This document shows, piece after piece, positions 20,574 through 29,959 of a DNA stretch of 62,170 bases (positions within the stretch are counted from its first letter, which is position 1; each line of letters starts with the position of its first letter). Location of the stretch: the NCBI RefSeq assembly GCF_000176015.1, contig NZ_ACYY01000018.1, positions 1 through 62,170 on the forward strand, given 5' to 3'. The notes beneath the pieces are model-generated. The model was not told where the DNA came from. It saw nothing but the letters and a program-made list of their open reading frames with translations, and made no database searches. The stretch is from Rhodobacter ferrooxidans (GTDB lineage Bacteria; Pseudomonadota; Alphaproteobacteria; Rhodobacterales; Rhodobacteraceae). The position numbers and the translations under genes are program-made.

Positions 20574-20602
20574 GTGATCACAGGCCGGAAATCCGTGATC
20601 AC
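20574..20602. promoter_or_regulatory. Paired GTGATCAC operator upstream of sdhC
   Basis: GTGATCAC at 20574-20581 and at 20595-20602 have centres 21 bp apart, as upstream of sucC. Both loci read GTGATCACAG, an 11-base spacer containing GAAA or GGAAA, then GTGATCACAA. The pair lies 145-173 bp before the sdhC start, in the gap between mch and sdhC. Confidence 0.75.
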
Positions 20603-20746
20603 AAAGCGAAAAAACACCGCTGATAGCGGCAACACCATGCCTGCGGGGCGGTTCGGCGCGTGACTTCCCCGCAGAATCCGCTATTCAGTTGCAGCAAATC
20701 CATCCTGCGCTGCGGCGCGGGTCGCCTTGAGCAAAGGGAACCGATC

Positions 20747-21142
20747 ATGGCCGAAGCAAAGCGGGAAATTGTCCGCCCCCTTTCCCCCCATCTGCAAGTC
20801 TACCGCATGAAGGCCAGCATGGCGACATCGGTGCTGATCCGCATCACCGGGGTCGGGCTGATGTCGGGCTTCATCCTGTTCGTCTGGTGGCTCTTGGCCG
20901 CCGCGATCAGCCCGGAATACTTTGCCTTCGTCAACGGCATCGTCACGTCGTGGTTCGGCTACCTGATCTTCATCGGCTCGCTGGCGGCGATCTGGTATCA
21001 CTACCTTGGCGGGCTGCGGCACCTTTACTGGGATACCGGCAAGGGGCTGGACCTTGAAACCGTCGACAAGCTGAGCTGGGGCATGGTGATCGGCACGCCG
21101 GTGCTGACCGTGCTGACCATTCTGGCGATCTGGGGGATCTGA
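20747..21142 (+). CDS. sdhC: Succinate dehydrogenase cytochrome b556 subunit
   Basis: A 131-residue membrane anchor with three transmembrane helices. RPLSPHLQVYRMKASM opens the family, with the quinone-site Ser in the SPHLQ region, and HYLGGLRHLYWDTG carries the heme-ligand histidine candidate. ATG 20747 is chosen because it gives the family N-terminus after GCAAAGGG; the frame opens 29 codons earlier without support. It is first in sdhC-sdhD-sdhA-two small genes-sdhB. Confidence 0.94.
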   Translation: MAEAKREIVRPLSPHLQVYRMKASMATSVLIRITGVGLMSGFILFVWWLLAAAISPEYFAFVNGIVTSWFGYLIFIGSLAAIWYHYLGGLRHLYWDTGKGLDLETVDKLSWGMVIGTPVLTVLTILAIWGI

Positions 21143-21143
21143 G

Positions 21144-21515
21144 ATGCGCTTTATCACCGACCGCAAAACCGCCAACGGCAAGGGGTCTGCCCATTCCGGT
21201 ACCCACGAGCACAAGGACATGGCGCTGACCTCGATCGGTCTGGCCTTCCTGATGCCGACCTTCCTGTTCATCTTCGGCCGCACCCTGGGCCAGCCCCACG
21301 AGGTGGTGGTGGCCACGTTCGGGCGGCCGATCCCGGCCATCGTGACCGGGCTGATGGTGTTTCTGGCGATGCGCCACATGATGCACGGCGTGGGGTCGGT
21401 GCTGGCCGACTATACCCGCGGCACGGCGCGGCGCCTGCTGACGATCTTCGTCAACGCGCTGGCCTATCTGATCACGGCGGCGGTGCTTTACGCGCTGATC
21501 CGCATGGCGCACTGA
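21144..21515 (+). CDS. sdhD: Succinate dehydrogenase membrane anchor subunit
   Basis: A 123-residue hydrophobic subunit starting one base after the sdhC stop. Three membrane helices are visible. The segment [18 protein letters not shown] holds the histidine and the DY pair expected near the heme and quinone site of SdhD. Confidence 0.92.
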   Translation: MRFITDRKTANGKGSAHSGTHEHKDMALTSIGLAFLMPTFLFIFGRTLGQPHEVVVATFGRPIPAIVTGLMVFLAMRHMMHGVGSVLADYTRGTARRLLTIFVNALAYLITAAVLYALIRMAH

Positions 21516-21525
21516 GGATTTGACA

Positions 21526-23328
21526 ATGGCCGCTTATGAATACGAGACGCATGACTATGACGTGGTGGTGGTGGGTGCCGGTGGTGCCGGGCTGCGCGCC
21601 ACGCTGGGCATGGCCGAACAGGGCCTGCGCACCGCTTGCGTGACCAAGGTTTTCCCGACCCGCAGCCACACGGTTGCCGCCCAGGGTGGCATCGCCGCCA
21701 GCCTGTCGAACATGGGACCGGATAGCTGGCAGTGGCACATGTATGACACCGTCAAGGGCAGCGACTGGCTGGGCGACACCGACGCCATGGAATATCTGGC
21801 GCGCGAGGCCCCCAAGGCGGTTTACGAGCTGGAACACTACGGCGTGCCCTTCAGCCGCACCGAAGACGGCAAGATCTACCAGCGCCCGTTTGGCGGCCAC
21901 ACCACCGAATATGGCGAAGGCCCGCCGGTGCAGCGCACCTGTGCCGCCGCCGACCGCACCGGCCATGCCATGCTGCACACGCTTTATGGCCAAAGCCTGA
22001 AGAACAACGCCGAATTCTTCATCGAATACTTCGCGCTGGACCTGATGATCACCGATGGCCGTTGCACCGGCGTGGTGGCCTGGAAGCTGGACGATGGCAC
22101 GCTGCATGTCTTCAACGCCAAGATGACGGTGCTGGCCACCGGCGGTTACGGTCGCGCCTATTTCAGCGCCACCTCGGCCCATACCTGCACCGGCGACGGT
22201 GGCGGCATGGTGGCCCGCGCCGGTCTGCCGCTGCAGGACATGGAGTTCGTGCAGTTCCACCCGACCGGCATCTACGGCTCGGGCTGCCTGATCACCGAGG
22301 GCGCGCGCGGCGAAGGCGGCTACCTCACCAACTCGAACGGCGAGCGGTTCATGGAGCGCTATGCGCCGACCTACAAGGATCTGGCCTCGCGCGATGTGGT
22401 GTCGCGCTGCATGACCATCGAGATCCGCGAAGGCCGTGGCGTTGGCCCGAACAAGGACCATATCCACCTGAACCTCAGCCACCTGCCGCGCGAGACGCTG
22501 GACCTGCGGCTGCCGGGCATCACCGAAAGCGCCAAGATCTTTGCCGGCGTCGATCTGACCAAGGAACCGATCCCGGTGCTGCCGACCGTGCATTACAACA
22601 TGGGCGGTATTCCCACCAACTACTGGGGCGAGGTGCTGAACCCGACGCCCGCCAACCCCGACGCGGTGTTCCCCGGCCTGATGGCGGTGGGCGAGGCGGC
22701 CTGTGCCAGCGTCCACGGCGCCAACCGGCTTGGCTCGAACAGCCTGATCGACCTGGTGGTGTTTGGCCGCGCCGCCTCGATCCGGGCGAGCAAGGTGGTG
22801 GATGCGGGCGCCGATGTGCCGGTGACGCACAAACCCTCGGTGGATGCGGCCCTGACCCGGTTCGACGCCGCCCGCCATGCCAATGGCGCCATCCCCACCG
22901 CCCATTTGCGGCTGGAGATGCAGCGCACCATGCAGGCCGATGCGGCGGTGTTCCGCACCGACAAGACCCTGGCCGAAGGTGTTGCCAAGATGACCGCTGT
23001 GGCGGGCAAGATGGCCGACCTCAAGGTTACCGACCGCAGCCTGATCTGGAACTCCGACCTGATGGAGACGCTGGAGCTGGCCAATCTGATGCCGAACGCC
23101 CTGGCCACCATCGTCGCCGCCGAGGCCCGCAAGGAAAGCCGCGGCGCCCATGCGCAGGAAGATCACCCCAACCGCGACGACGCGAAGTGGCGGGTGCACA
23201 GCCTGGCCGTGGTCGATGGCGCCAAGGTGACGCTGTCCACCCGGCCGGTGCATCTGGAGCCGCTGACCAAGTTCGAGGATGGCGGCATCGATCTTGCGAA
23301 GATCGCGCCGAAAGCGCGGGTCTATTGA
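21526..23328 (+). CDS. sdhA: Succinate dehydrogenase flavoprotein subunit
   Basis: A 600-residue flavoprotein oxidising succinate to fumarate. The dinucleotide-binding [18 protein letters not shown] is followed by [13 protein letters not shown], where His48 is the covalent FAD site. [20 protein letters not shown] and the active-site Arg-containing [18 protein letters not shown] are conserved. ATG 21526 follows GAGGA; TTG 21520 is rejected. The last base of its stop is the first base of the next start. Confidence 0.97.
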   Translation: MAAYEYETHDYDVVVVGAGGAGLRATLGMAEQGLRTACVTKVFPTRSHTVAAQGGIAASLSNMGPDSWQWHMYDTVKGSDWLGDTDAMEYLAREAPKAVYELEHYGVPFSRTEDGKIYQRPFGGHTTEYGEGPPVQRTCAAADRTGHAMLHTLYGQSLKNNAEFFIEYFALDLMITDGRCTGVVAWKLDDGTLHVFNAKMTVLATGGYGRAYFSATSAHTCTGDGGGMVARAGLPLQDMEFVQFHPTGIYGSGCLITEGARGEGGYLTNSNGERFMERYAPTYKDLASRDVVSRCMTIEIREGRGVGPNKDHIHLNLSHLPRETLDLRLPGITESAKIFAGVDLTKEPIPVLPTVHYNMGGIPTNYWGEVLNPTPANPDAVFPGLMAVGEAACASVHGANRLGSNSLIDLVVFGRAASIRASKVVDAGADVPVTHKPSVDAALTRFDAARHANGAIPTAHLRLEMQRTMQADAAVFRTDKTLAEGVAKMTAVAGKMADLKVTDRSLIWNSDLMETLELANLMPNALATIVAAEARKESRGAHAQEDHPNRDDAKWRVHSLAVVDGAKVTLSTRPVHLEPLTKFEDGGIDLAKIAPKARVY

Positions 23329-23642
23329 TGCGGGGAACCCTGCCCCTGCTGCTGGCGCTGCTGGTCGCCTGCTCGCCCACCGACATGGCCGACAAGGTCG
23401 GTCGGCGGGCGGCAGAGACCGTGGTGCTGCCGGTGGTCGGCAAATACCTGCCCGGCCCGCAAGCCGAGGTGGCGACCCGCTGCGTGGTGGACAACGCCAG
23501 TGCCGCCGAAGTGCAGGCGCTGGCCCGCGACATCGCGGTGCAGGCCGGCACCTCGACGGTGCAGACCGTGCTCGCCATCGCCGCCCGGCCGGAAACCGCC
23601 CGCTGCTTCGCCGGGGCGGGCCTGCCGCCCCGGCTGCCATGA
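23328..23642 (+). CDS. Small lipoprotein in the sdh operon (first)
   Basis: A 104-residue protein opening [19 protein letters not shown], a short lipoprotein signal ending in the lipobox VAC. The mature region includes a second cysteine (TRCVVDNAS) and a third (ARCFAG). Its ATG overlaps the sdhA stop by one base (TGATG), and its stop overlaps the next ATG. The family name is unknown to me. Tight coupling implies co-translation with succinate dehydrogenase. Confidence 0.75.
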   Translation: MRGTLPLLLALLVACSPTDMADKVGRRAAETVVLPVVGKYLPGPQAEVATRCVVDNASAAEVQALARDIAVQAGTSTVQTVLAIAARPETARCFAGAGLPPRLP

Positions 23643-23956
23643 AGGTGCCGCCGATGACCCCGCACATCGCCGCCCTCTCGCTGCTGACCCTGACGCCGTT
23701 GGCCGCCTGCGGCCCGGTCTCGGTGCAGCAAGCCGAGGCGCAGTGCTTCGAGAGCGCCCGCCTCGCGCAGCATCCGCGTGGCAGTGTTGGTGTCGGGTTG
23801 GGCACCGGCGGCCCTGTGACCAACTTCGAAATTGCCGTGTCCTCCGACTACCTGATGGGGCGCGACCCCTCGGCGGTCTATGACGCCTGCGTCTATCAGA
23901 AATCCGGCCAGCCACCGCGGCAGCCGCTTTATTCCCGCACAGACTGGAAGGGATAA
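23639..23956 (+). CDS. Small lipoprotein in the sdh operon (second)
   Basis: A 105-residue protein with a lipoprotein signal (TLTPLAAC lipobox). The mature part has a glycine-rich SVGVGLGTGGPVTNFEIAVS and a conserved-looking DPSAVYDACVYQKSGQPP. The ATG at 23639 overlaps the preceding stop by four bases; ATG 23654 is an alternative start after AAGGTG. It ends three bases before sdhB. No function is known to me. Confidence 0.72.
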   Translation: MKVPPMTPHIAALSLLTLTPLAACGPVSVQQAEAQCFESARLAQHPRGSVGVGLGTGGPVTNFEIAVSSDYLMGRDPSAVYDACVYQKSGQPPRQPLYSRTDWKG

Positions 23957-23959
23957 CCC

Positions 23960-24736
23960 ATGGTTCAGTTCGCACTTCCCAAGAATTCGAAAATCCGCAC
24001 CGGCAAGACCTGGCCCCGCCCCGATGGCAAGAACGTGCGCAAGTTCCAGATCTATCGCTGGAACCCCGATGACGGCCAGAACCCGTCGATCGACACCTAC
24101 TTTGTCGATATGGACAAATGCGGCCCGATGGTGCTGGACGCGCTGATCAAGATCAAGGACGAGATCGACCCGACGCTGACCTTCCGCCGTTCCTGCCGCG
24201 AGGGCATCTGCGGTTCCTGCGCGATGAACATCGACGGGATGAACCGGCTGGCCTGCATCTTCGGGCTGGACGAGGTGAAGGGCGACGTGAAAATCTACCC
24301 GCTGCCGCACATGGCGGTGGTCAAGGACCTGATCCCGGACCTCACGCATTTCTACGCCCAGCACGCCGCCATCATGCCCTGGCTGGAAACCAAGACCGCC
24401 CGGCCCGCCAAGGAATGGCGCCAGTCGATCGAGGATCGCGCCAAGCTGGACGGGCTTTACGAATGTGTGATGTGCGCTTCGTGCAGCGCCTCCTGCCCCA
24501 GCTACTGGTGGAACAGCGACAAGTATCTTGGCCCGGCGGCCTTGCTGCACGCCTATCGCTGGGTGATTGATTCGCGCGACGAGGCCACGCCCGAGCGGCT
24601 GGATGCGCTGGAAGACCCGTTCCGGGTGTATCGCTGCCACGCCATCCTGAACTGCACCCAGACCTGCCCCAAGGGGCTGAACCCGGCCAAGGCGATTGCC
24701 GAGCTGAAGAAGATGCTGATCGCCCGGGTGTCCTGA
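23960..24736 (+). CDS. sdhB: Succinate dehydrogenase iron-sulfur subunit
   Basis: A 258-residue subunit that passes electrons from FAD to quinone. Three cluster-binding sets are visible: [12 protein letters not shown] for [2Fe-2S], [12 protein letters not shown] for [4Fe-4S], and [13 protein letters not shown] for [3Fe-4S]. ATG 23960 follows GGGATAACCC. A strong terminator begins 15 bp after the stop. Confidence 0.97.
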   Translation: MVQFALPKNSKIRTGKTWPRPDGKNVRKFQIYRWNPDDGQNPSIDTYFVDMDKCGPMVLDALIKIKDEIDPTLTFRRSCREGICGSCAMNIDGMNRLACIFGLDEVKGDVKIYPLPHMAVVKDLIPDLTHFYAQHAAIMPWLETKTARPAKEWRQSIEDRAKLDGLYECVMCASCSASCPSYWWNSDKYLGPAALLHAYRWVIDSRDEATPERLDALEDPFRVYRCHAILNCTQTCPKGLNPAKAIAELKKMLIARVS

Positions 24737-24750
24737 GCAAACGCGGACAA

Positions 24751-24784
24751 GGCAAAGGCCCGGACATCCGTCCGGGCCTTTGCC
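24751..24784 (+). terminator. Terminator of the sdh operon
   Basis: A perfect 15-bp stem (GGCAAAGGCCCGGAC and complement) closes an ATCC loop and ends in TTTGCC. It lies just after sdhB. The tandem TTCGAA palindromes that follow may act as a second terminator. Confidence 0.88.
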
Positions 24785-24792
24785 GTTCAAGA

Positions 24793-24838
24793 CCAAGATT
24801 TTTCGAAAAATCTTGGCAAAATCCTTCGAAGGATTTTG
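24793..24838. repeat. Tandem TTCGAA palindromes, copy 2
   Basis: A 24-bp perfect palindrome (half-site CCAAGATTTTTC, 24793-24816) is followed by a 22-bp one (half-site CAAAATCCTTC, 24817-24838). Read in reverse it starts with the same module as 17677-17698, while the second module differs yet remains perfectly self-complementary. It lies between the converging sdhB and csbD genes. Confidence 0.75.
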
Positions 24839-24859
24839 GTTCCTGGCGCGACCGTCGGG

Positions 24860-25033
24860 TTATTTGCCCTTCAGCGCGTCCTTCAGCCCGCCAACGGCGT
24901 TCTGCACCTTGCCTTCGACCTTCTTGGTCTGGCCTTCCGACACCAGTTTGGCGTCGCCCACGGCCTTGCCGACGGCCACCTTGATCTTGCCTTCAACGAC
25001 TTTGGCCGAGCCGATCACACGATCCTTGTCCAT
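24860..25033 (-). CDS. CsbD family stress-response protein
   Basis: A 57-residue lysine-rich hydrophilic protein with the CsbD pattern: an opening MDKDRVIGSAKVVEGKIK, then repeats of KVEGKVQNAVGGLKDALKG. CsbD proteins are general-stress proteins of unknown mechanism. ATG 25033 follows AAAGGAA; the longer frame is not supported. Confidence 0.88.
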   Translation of the reverse strand: MDKDRVIGSAKVVEGKIKVAVGKAVGDAKLVSEGQTKKVEGKVQNAVGGLKDALKGK

Positions 25034-25314
25034 GCTACATTCCTTTGCGATGGTCAGGTTTCCCCCGCCAGACGTGCGTGCGGGGCATGACATCATACCA
25101 TCACAAAAGCACGCGCGCCGCACTTACACGGATCAGTACGTCGGCAGCAGCGCAAAATTGCCGCCGGACCTCCGAGGTCAGTTCAGACCGGTTTTCTGGT
25201 CTGACTCCCTGACGCCACCCGCCTTTCCCATCCGACCGGCCCGGATCAAGGCCATGCCGCTGACAGCAGGGGCACGGGGCTTGCGGTGGCGGGTCGCCTG
25301 GGCGACAAGCGGCC

Positions 25315-25515
25315 ATGCCCGTGCTGCTTCTGATCCTGGCGATTTCGGTGTTCGGCTACCTGTGGCTGACCCGCCGCGGCTCCAGCCTGACCCGCACCTG
25401 CTTGTGGCGGCAGGACCGCAGGATTGGGGAAAACCACCACCGCTGTTCGGCCTGTGGCGCAACTTGCGTCACCGCACCGGGAAAATCGCCGCGCCACTGC
25501 CTGCGGCCCCGTTGA
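25315..25515 (+). CDS. Small membrane protein with cysteine pairs
   Basis: A 66-residue protein: an N-terminal membrane helix (MPVLLLILAISVFGYLWLT) followed by a short basic domain with cysteines in RTCLW, HRCSACGATC and RHCLRP, possibly a small zinc ribbon. I have a memory of similar short proteins in Rhodobacteraceae but no family name. No strong ribosome site is visible, so the exact start is uncertain. Confidence 0.6.
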   Translation: MPVLLLILAISVFGYLWLTRRGSSLTRTCLWRQDRRIGENHHRCSACGATCVTAPGKSPRHCLRPR

Positions 25516-25562
25516 CCCCCGCCCGCCGCCCGCCCATGCTGCGCCGAAACCGGAGCACAGCC

Positions 25563-26426
25563 ATGAAACCCGACACCCCGCACCACCCCGCCCCTGCTGA
25601 TGCCGCCGCCCGCAAGGCGGTGCCGCCGGTGGTCTGCTATCCGGTGGAAAGCCTGCCGCAACCCGATCTGGCCGCGCTGCAAGCCGCCCGCGCGGGCTGG
25701 CGCAAGACCGCCGAGGTGCTGGTGCCGCCGCGCGACGCCCGCTGTTTCACCGTGCCCGCCGGGCACTTTCTCCGCATCACCTCGGTCGGCGGCCCGCAGG
25801 TGGGCGACCTGAACCTGTGGAACGCCGCCGACCTTTCCGAGCGGTTCTATTCCGGCAAGACCCGCGCCCTGCACGGCACGCACCTCTCCACCGGCGACCG
25901 GATGTGGAGCAGCTTTCCGACCCTGCGCCCGCTGGCCACCATCACCGACGACAGCCTGGACTGGTATGGCTTCGATGCCTTCGGCCTGTCGGTGCATGAC
26001 GTGATCGGCACCCGCTGCGACCCCTACACCAACACTCTGCTGACCGGGGGCCAATATCATCACTGCTGCCATTCCAACCTGACCCGGGCGCTGGCCGCGG
26101 CCACCGGCCTGCCGCTGCATCAGGCCGAAACCCATGTGCATGACGTGCTGAACGTCTTCATGTGCACCGGGTTTTCGCGGCAGACCGGGCAATACCTGAT
26201 GAAAGCCTCGCCAGTGCGCCCCGGCGACTACCTTGAATTCTTTGCCGAAATCGACCTGCTGGGCGGGTTGTCCGCCTGCCCCGGCGGCGATTGCAGTTCC
26301 GAACATTCCTCCGACACCGCCGCCTGCCACCCGCTGCGGATCGAGGTGTTTGCGCCCCAGTCACCCCCGGCAGGCTGGGTCAGCCCACAGCGAAACAGCT
26401 ACGACCGCAGCCATGGCTCGCGCTGA
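25563..26426 (+). CDS. DUF1989 (urea carboxylase-associated) family protein
   Basis: A 287-residue protein of the DUF1989 family, found with urea carboxylase/urea amidolyase or aminomethyltransferase-like genes elsewhere. Visible family features are GGPQVGDLNLWN, FYSGKTRALHGTHLSTGDRM, the cysteine/histidine block YHHCCHSNLTRAL and VHDVLNVFMCTGF. Cys and His residues may bind a metal. No urea genes are nearby, so the substrate is unknown. ATG 25563 is used; its upstream sequence is open in frame but GC-rich and without a ribosome site. Confidence 0.8.
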   Translation: MKPDTPHHPAPADAAARKAVPPVVCYPVESLPQPDLAALQAARAGWRKTAEVLVPPRDARCFTVPAGHFLRITSVGGPQVGDLNLWNAADLSERFYSGKTRALHGTHLSTGDRMWSSFPTLRPLATITDDSLDWYGFDAFGLSVHDVIGTRCDPYTNTLLTGGQYHHCCHSNLTRALAAATGLPLHQAETHVHDVLNVFMCTGFSRQTGQYLMKASPVRPGDYLEFFAEIDLLGGLSACPGGDCSSEHSSDTAACHPLRIEVFAPQSPPAGWVSPQRNSYDRSHGSR

Positions 26427-26440
26427 AATCTACGTTTCTT

Positions 26441-26490
26441 CTCTGGAAAAGTATCCTCGGGGGGTCCGGGGGGCAGACAGCCCCCCGGCT
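26441..26490 (-). repeat. Dispersed GAGGATATTT repeat, copy 2
   Basis: Read on the minus strand: a hairpin GGGGGGC-TGTCT-GCCCCCC, then CCCCCCGAGGATACTTTTCCAGAG. It starts four bases after the deoD stop codon, so it may terminate deoD. It is closest to copy 4 behind galE. Confidence 0.72.
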
Positions 26491-26493
26491 ACC

Positions 26494-27198
26494 TCAAGCA
26501 AAAGCCGCGTGCAGGGCAATCTCCACCATGTCGCCAAAGCTGCGCTCGCGCTGGTCGGCGGGCAGGGCCTCCTCGGTCAAGAGGTGGTCGGAAATCGTCA
26601 GCACCGCCAGCGCCCGCCGGCCATAGCGGGCGGCCAGCGTGTAAAGCTCTGCCGCCTCCATCTCGACACACAACGCGCCGTGGCGCTGCAACTGCTCCTG
26701 CAAATCCGGGCGTTCATCGTAGAACAGTTGCGAGGAATAGATCGTGCCGGCATGGGTCGGCACACCCAACCGTTCCGCTGCATCCCACGCCGCTTTCAGC
26801 AGCCCGAAATGCGCGGTCGGGGCAAAGTTCAGTTCCTTGAAGATGCCATTCGACGGCGCCGTCAGCGTGCAGGCCGACATCGCCAGCACCACGTCGCGCA
26901 CCTTGACCTGCGGCTGCATGGCGCCGGCCGAGCCGATGCGGATCAGCGTCTGCGCCCCGTAATCGCGGATCAGCTCGTTGACATAGATCGACAGCGACGA
27001 CATCCCCATGCCGGTGCCGTGGATGGTGACCGGATGGCCCTGCCAGGTGCCGGTATAACCCAGCATGCCGCGCACCTCGTTGATCAGACGGGCATCTTTC
27101 AGAAAAGTCTGCGCCGCCCAGCGCGCCCGGTAGGGGTCGCCCGGCAGCAGCACGGTTTCGGCAATCTCGCCCGGTTTGGCGCCGATGTGAAAGGTCAT
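26494..27198 (-). CDS. deoD: Purine-nucleoside phosphorylase
   Basis: A 234-residue DeoD-type phosphorylase that splits purine (deoxy)nucleosides with phosphate. [14 protein letters not shown] opens the family, [17 protein letters not shown] and IRIGSAGAM are phosphate/ribose-site blocks, and [16 protein letters not shown] plus the DHL near the end form the base site. It is separate from the cdd-deoA-deoB-add-upp operon 11 kb away but belongs to the same salvage chemistry. Confidence 0.93.
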   Translation of the reverse strand: MTFHIGAKPGEIAETVLLPGDPYRARWAAQTFLKDARLINEVRGMLGYTGTWQGHPVTIHGTGMGMSSLSIYVNELIRDYGAQTLIRIGSAGAMQPQVKVRDVVLAMSACTLTAPSNGIFKELNFAPTAHFGLLKAAWDAAERLGVPTHAGTIYSSQLFYDERPDLQEQLQRHGALCVEMEAAELYTLAARYGRRALAVLTISDHLLTEEALPADQRERSFGDMVEIALHAAFA

Positions 27199-27256
27199 CT
27201 GGTTCCCCTGTGAAATGTCAGGGCCAACCTACCAGCGCGGCAAGGCGGCACAAGCC

Positions 27257-27904
27257 CTAGCCCGCCAGATGCCGCAACCCTTGCGTCACATCGGTGCGGA
27301 TCGCCAGCCGCAGCCCCGGATCATCGCCCGCCCGCAGCGCCGCCAGAATGGCGCGGTGATGCTGCGGCGGCTCGCGGCGCTGCAACCGCGCGTAAAGCGC
27401 GCGCATGGTCGGGCCAAGCTGCAACCAGACGGTCTCGGTCATCGCCAGCATCGCCGGGGCCTGGGCGCGCAGATAAAGCGTGCGGTGAAACTCCAGATTG
27501 GTGCGGATATAGGCCACGGCATCCTGCTTCACCACGGCTTCGGCATTGGCGGCATTGATCGCGGCCAGCCGGTCGATCAGCGCGAAATGCGCCCGCGGCA
27601 GGGCGCGCGACGCCAGTTCCGGCTCCAGCAGCGCCCGCAGCGCCGCCAGTTCCTCGATCCGGTCGGCAGACAGTTCCGGCGTCGCCACCCGGCCCGAGGA
27701 CGACAGCGAAAACGCCCCCTCGGCCACCAGCCGCCGCACCGCCTCGCGCGCGGGCGTCATCGACACGCCGAAAGTCTTGGCCAAACCGCGCAGGGTCAGC
27801 GCCTGCCCCGGCGCCATTTCGCCATGCATCACCTGCGCGCGCAGGGCGCGATACAGCCGCTCGTGGGTGGCGGTGGTGTCGGTGGGGCGCGGCTGGGCAA
27901 GCAT
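27257..27904 (-). CDS. GntR family regulator, FCD type
   Basis: A 215-residue transcription factor with an N-terminal winged helix (TLRGLAKTFGVSMTPAREAVRRL, shown here only as its location, about residues 38-60) and a C-terminal all-helical FCD domain, whose NLEFHRTLY carries metal-ligand type residues. FadR-subfamily members sense small organic acids. The start at ATG 27904 (MLAQPRPTD) is preferred to 27940. The target is unknown, and the location beside deoD is not proof of a link. Confidence 0.85.
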   Translation of the reverse strand: MLAQPRPTDTTATHERLYRALRAQVMHGEMAPGQALTLRGLAKTFGVSMTPAREAVRRLVAEGAFSLSSSGRVATPELSADRIEELAALRALLEPELASRALPRAHFALIDRLAAINAANAEAVVKQDAVAYIRTNLEFHRTLYLRAQAPAMLAMTETVWLQLGPTMRALYARLQRREPPQHHRAILAALRAGDDPGLRLAIRTDVTQGLRHLAG

Positions 27905-27953
27905 GCCGTCAGCCAAGCACCCTACGCCGGCTGCGGTCAAGCGCCATCACCGC

Positions 27954-28646
27954 CTAGGGCGCAAAGCGCAAGCCGTGCAGCGCCGCCCCATGGGTCTTCA
28001 ACCAGCGGCGCGGGATGCTGTAGCCGGGGTGAAGCCGCGTCACCACCTCCCAGAACGCCGGCGAGTGGTTCATCTCGGCCAGATGCGCCACCTCATGCGC
28101 CGCCACATAGTCCAGCACCTGTGGCGGCGCCATGATCAGCCGCCAGGAATACATCAGCCCGCCCGCCGCCGTGCATGACCCCCAGCGCGAGCGGGTGTCG
28201 CGCAGCGTCAGGCTGCTGTAGCGCAGGCCCAGGGAGGCTGCGTGCCGGTCGCTGGCCTCGGCCAGCCGGTCGCGCGCCTGCACCTTCAGGAAGGCCGCCA
28301 CCCGCGCGCCCACTTGCTCTGCCTGCCCCGGCACCAGCAGTTCGGCACCGTCAACCCGCACCGCCCGCCCGCTGCCCGGCGTCAGCACCAGCGCCTGCCC
28401 CAGATACGGCAGGCTGCTGCCAAATCCCGCCACCTGCCCCGGTGCCACCGCCATCTCGGCCAGGGTCTGCCGGATCCAGCCCGCCTGTTCGTTCACAAAC
28501 GCCAACGCATCTGCCTCCCGCGCCCGCAGCGGCAGCGACAGCGTCACCCGCCCATCCAGCCGCGACACCCGCAGCGAGAACCGCCGGGCGCGGGCCGAAC
28601 GCCGCAAGGTGATCTCGACGGCAGGGGAGCCGGGAAGGATGGCCAA
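27954..28646 (-). CDS. YgjP-like (DUF45) metallopeptidase-fold protein
   Basis: A 230-residue protein of the YgjP/M48-like DUF45 family. AAHEVAHLAEMNHSPAFW holds the zinc-binding HEXXH near residue 184 and the following conserved NHSPAFW. The RWGSC-containing segment DTRSRWGSCTA is the second hallmark. The likely start is TTG 28646, six bases after ACGAGG; upstream codons in the open frame lack a ribosome site. The cellular role is not established. Confidence 0.85.
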   Translation of the reverse strand: MAILPGSPAVEITLRRSARARRFSLRVSRLDGRVTLSLPLRAREADALAFVNEQAGWIRQTLAEMAVAPGQVAGFGSSLPYLGQALVLTPGSGRAVRVDGAELLVPGQAEQVGARVAAFLKVQARDRLAEASDRHAASLGLRYSSLTLRDTRSRWGSCTAAGGLMYSWRLIMAPPQVLDYVAAHEVAHLAEMNHSPAFWEVVTRLHPGYSIPRRWLKTHGAALHGLRFAP

Positions 28647-28816
28647 GCGACACCTCGTGATCTGGGCGCACAGGATAGCGCAAGTGCTGCGGGCGGCAAT
28701 GGGGAAGGCTGGGGGCAAACGCCGTTGCCGGGCCTGCACGAAAGCCTTTGACAGCCGGGCGTGGCTGTGGCAAGCGACGCCTCTACTGGATCAGCCAGCC
28801 TTGCAAGGGGACCACC

Positions 28817-29152
28817 ATGCCCAAACTCGAATGGGGCACGAAGCGCACCTGCCCGACCACCGGTAAGCGCTTTTACGACCTGAACAAAAACCCGATCGTC
28901 AGCCCCTACACCGGCGAGGTGGTGGACATCGAAAGCGCGCGGCGCAAGCTGGCCGCTTCGGTGGTGTCGCGGCCGGTGGCGGAAAAGGATGATTCGGTGC
29001 TGGTCGATGACCTGGAAGCCGATGACGATCTGCTGGTGGCCGACGCCGCCGAGGATACCGAACTGGATGACGACCTGCTGGAAGAAGACGCCGACGACAA
29101 CGTGTCGCTGGACGATCTGGCTGATGTGGCAGGCGACGAGGAAGACATCTGA
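28817..29152 (+). CDS. TIGR02300 (FYDLN acid) family protein
   Basis: A 111-residue protein opening with a conserved zinc-ribbon-like start (EWGTKRTCPTTGKRFYDLNK) and ending in a very acidic low-complexity tail of alternating Asp, Glu and Leu. This two-part layout defines the FYDLN acid domain family of alphaproteobacteria, whose function is unknown. ATG 28817 gives the family start MPKLEWG. It lies 104 bp before tRNA-Ala. Confidence 0.9.
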   Translation: MPKLEWGTKRTCPTTGKRFYDLNKNPIVSPYTGEVVDIESARRKLAASVVSRPVAEKDDSVLVDDLEADDDLLVADAAEDTELDDDLLEEDADDNVSLDDLADVAGDEEDI

Positions 29153-29256
29153 TTTGTCGCGGCTTTCTGCGGGGCGCGTGTGTTTTTCCCCTTGCACCCC
29201 GCAGCGGCCTTAACTAGATAGCCCAAGCGATCCGGGATACGGGTCGCACCTCCGGT

Positions 29257-29332
<76 letters not shown>

Positions 29333-29463
29333 TTAATCCCTTGACGACAAACAGAAACCGCTGACCGCAAGGTTCGGCCGTTTGTTTGTTTTGCGGCACG
29401 CCAAGTGCAGACAAGAGCAGCCGGCCCCGAAGGCCGTTCACCATTGCGGTCGGGACGCGGCAC

Positions 29464-29640
29464 TCAGGCCAGTTGTTTGGCCACGATCCAGGTCACGGGA
29501 ACCGACAGCACAAAGCCGATGGCTGCCGCGATCAGGATCGGTTGCAGCGTGTCGTTGCCGGTCACCAGCGCCACCACGATGCCGATGCCGGCCAGCGTGG
29601 TGGAGATCAGGGAAAAGAGGATAAAGGCCAGCCGCGACAT
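29464..29640 (-). CDS. Small two-helix membrane protein
   Basis: A 58-residue protein with two membrane helices (LAFILFSLISTTLAGIGIVV and PILIAAAIGFVLSVPVTWIV). Relatives in Rhodobacteraceae are sometimes mislabelled CTP synthetase, as I recall, but it has no such domain. ATG 29640 follows CAGGAGA at good spacing. Longer frames upstream are not supported. Confidence 0.78.
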   Translation of the reverse strand: MSRLAFILFSLISTTLAGIGIVVALVTGNDTLQPILIAAAIGFVLSVPVTWIVAKQLA

Positions 29641-29959
29641 GAAAAATCTCCTGCAGGTTTGCGTCAGTCTGCCAAGACAGTGAGCCAGCGGCCACATGCT
29701 GAACATGATCAGAATCAAATGGCGGCAAAAAACGCGTGAAATCGCGCTGGTGATGAACACCGCCGAGGGCACGCAAGCTGTGTCCGACAGCCGCGACATC
29801 CGCCGCGTGGCGCTGATGGACAAGATCCCGTATTTCACCACGGCCGCGGCGAGCATTGCGGCGGTTGCGGCGATGAAGGCGAGGGGCGAGGGGTATGGGG
29901 TGAGGACTTTACAAGGATAACAACCAAGAGTAACTTCACTCGAATTTGCGGTGAGGGAC
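29641..29959. other. Gene-poor gap next to the TIR-domain gene
   Basis: A 319-bp stretch between the small membrane protein and the TIR gene. A 74-codon plus-strand frame (29696-29920) opens without a ribosome site and has no recognisable features, so I leave it out. Base composition shifts towards A+T near 29,900, which marks the left edge of the atypical segment. Confidence 0.5.

Noticed and set aside
27257-27940. Longer GntR start at 27940
   Set aside because: The extra 12 codons have no support, and ATG 27904 gives a standard N-terminus.
29696-29920. Plus-strand frame of 74 codons before the TIR gene
   Set aside because: No ribosome site, no recognisable sequence, and it lies in the gap where composition changes; kept only as part of the gap entry.
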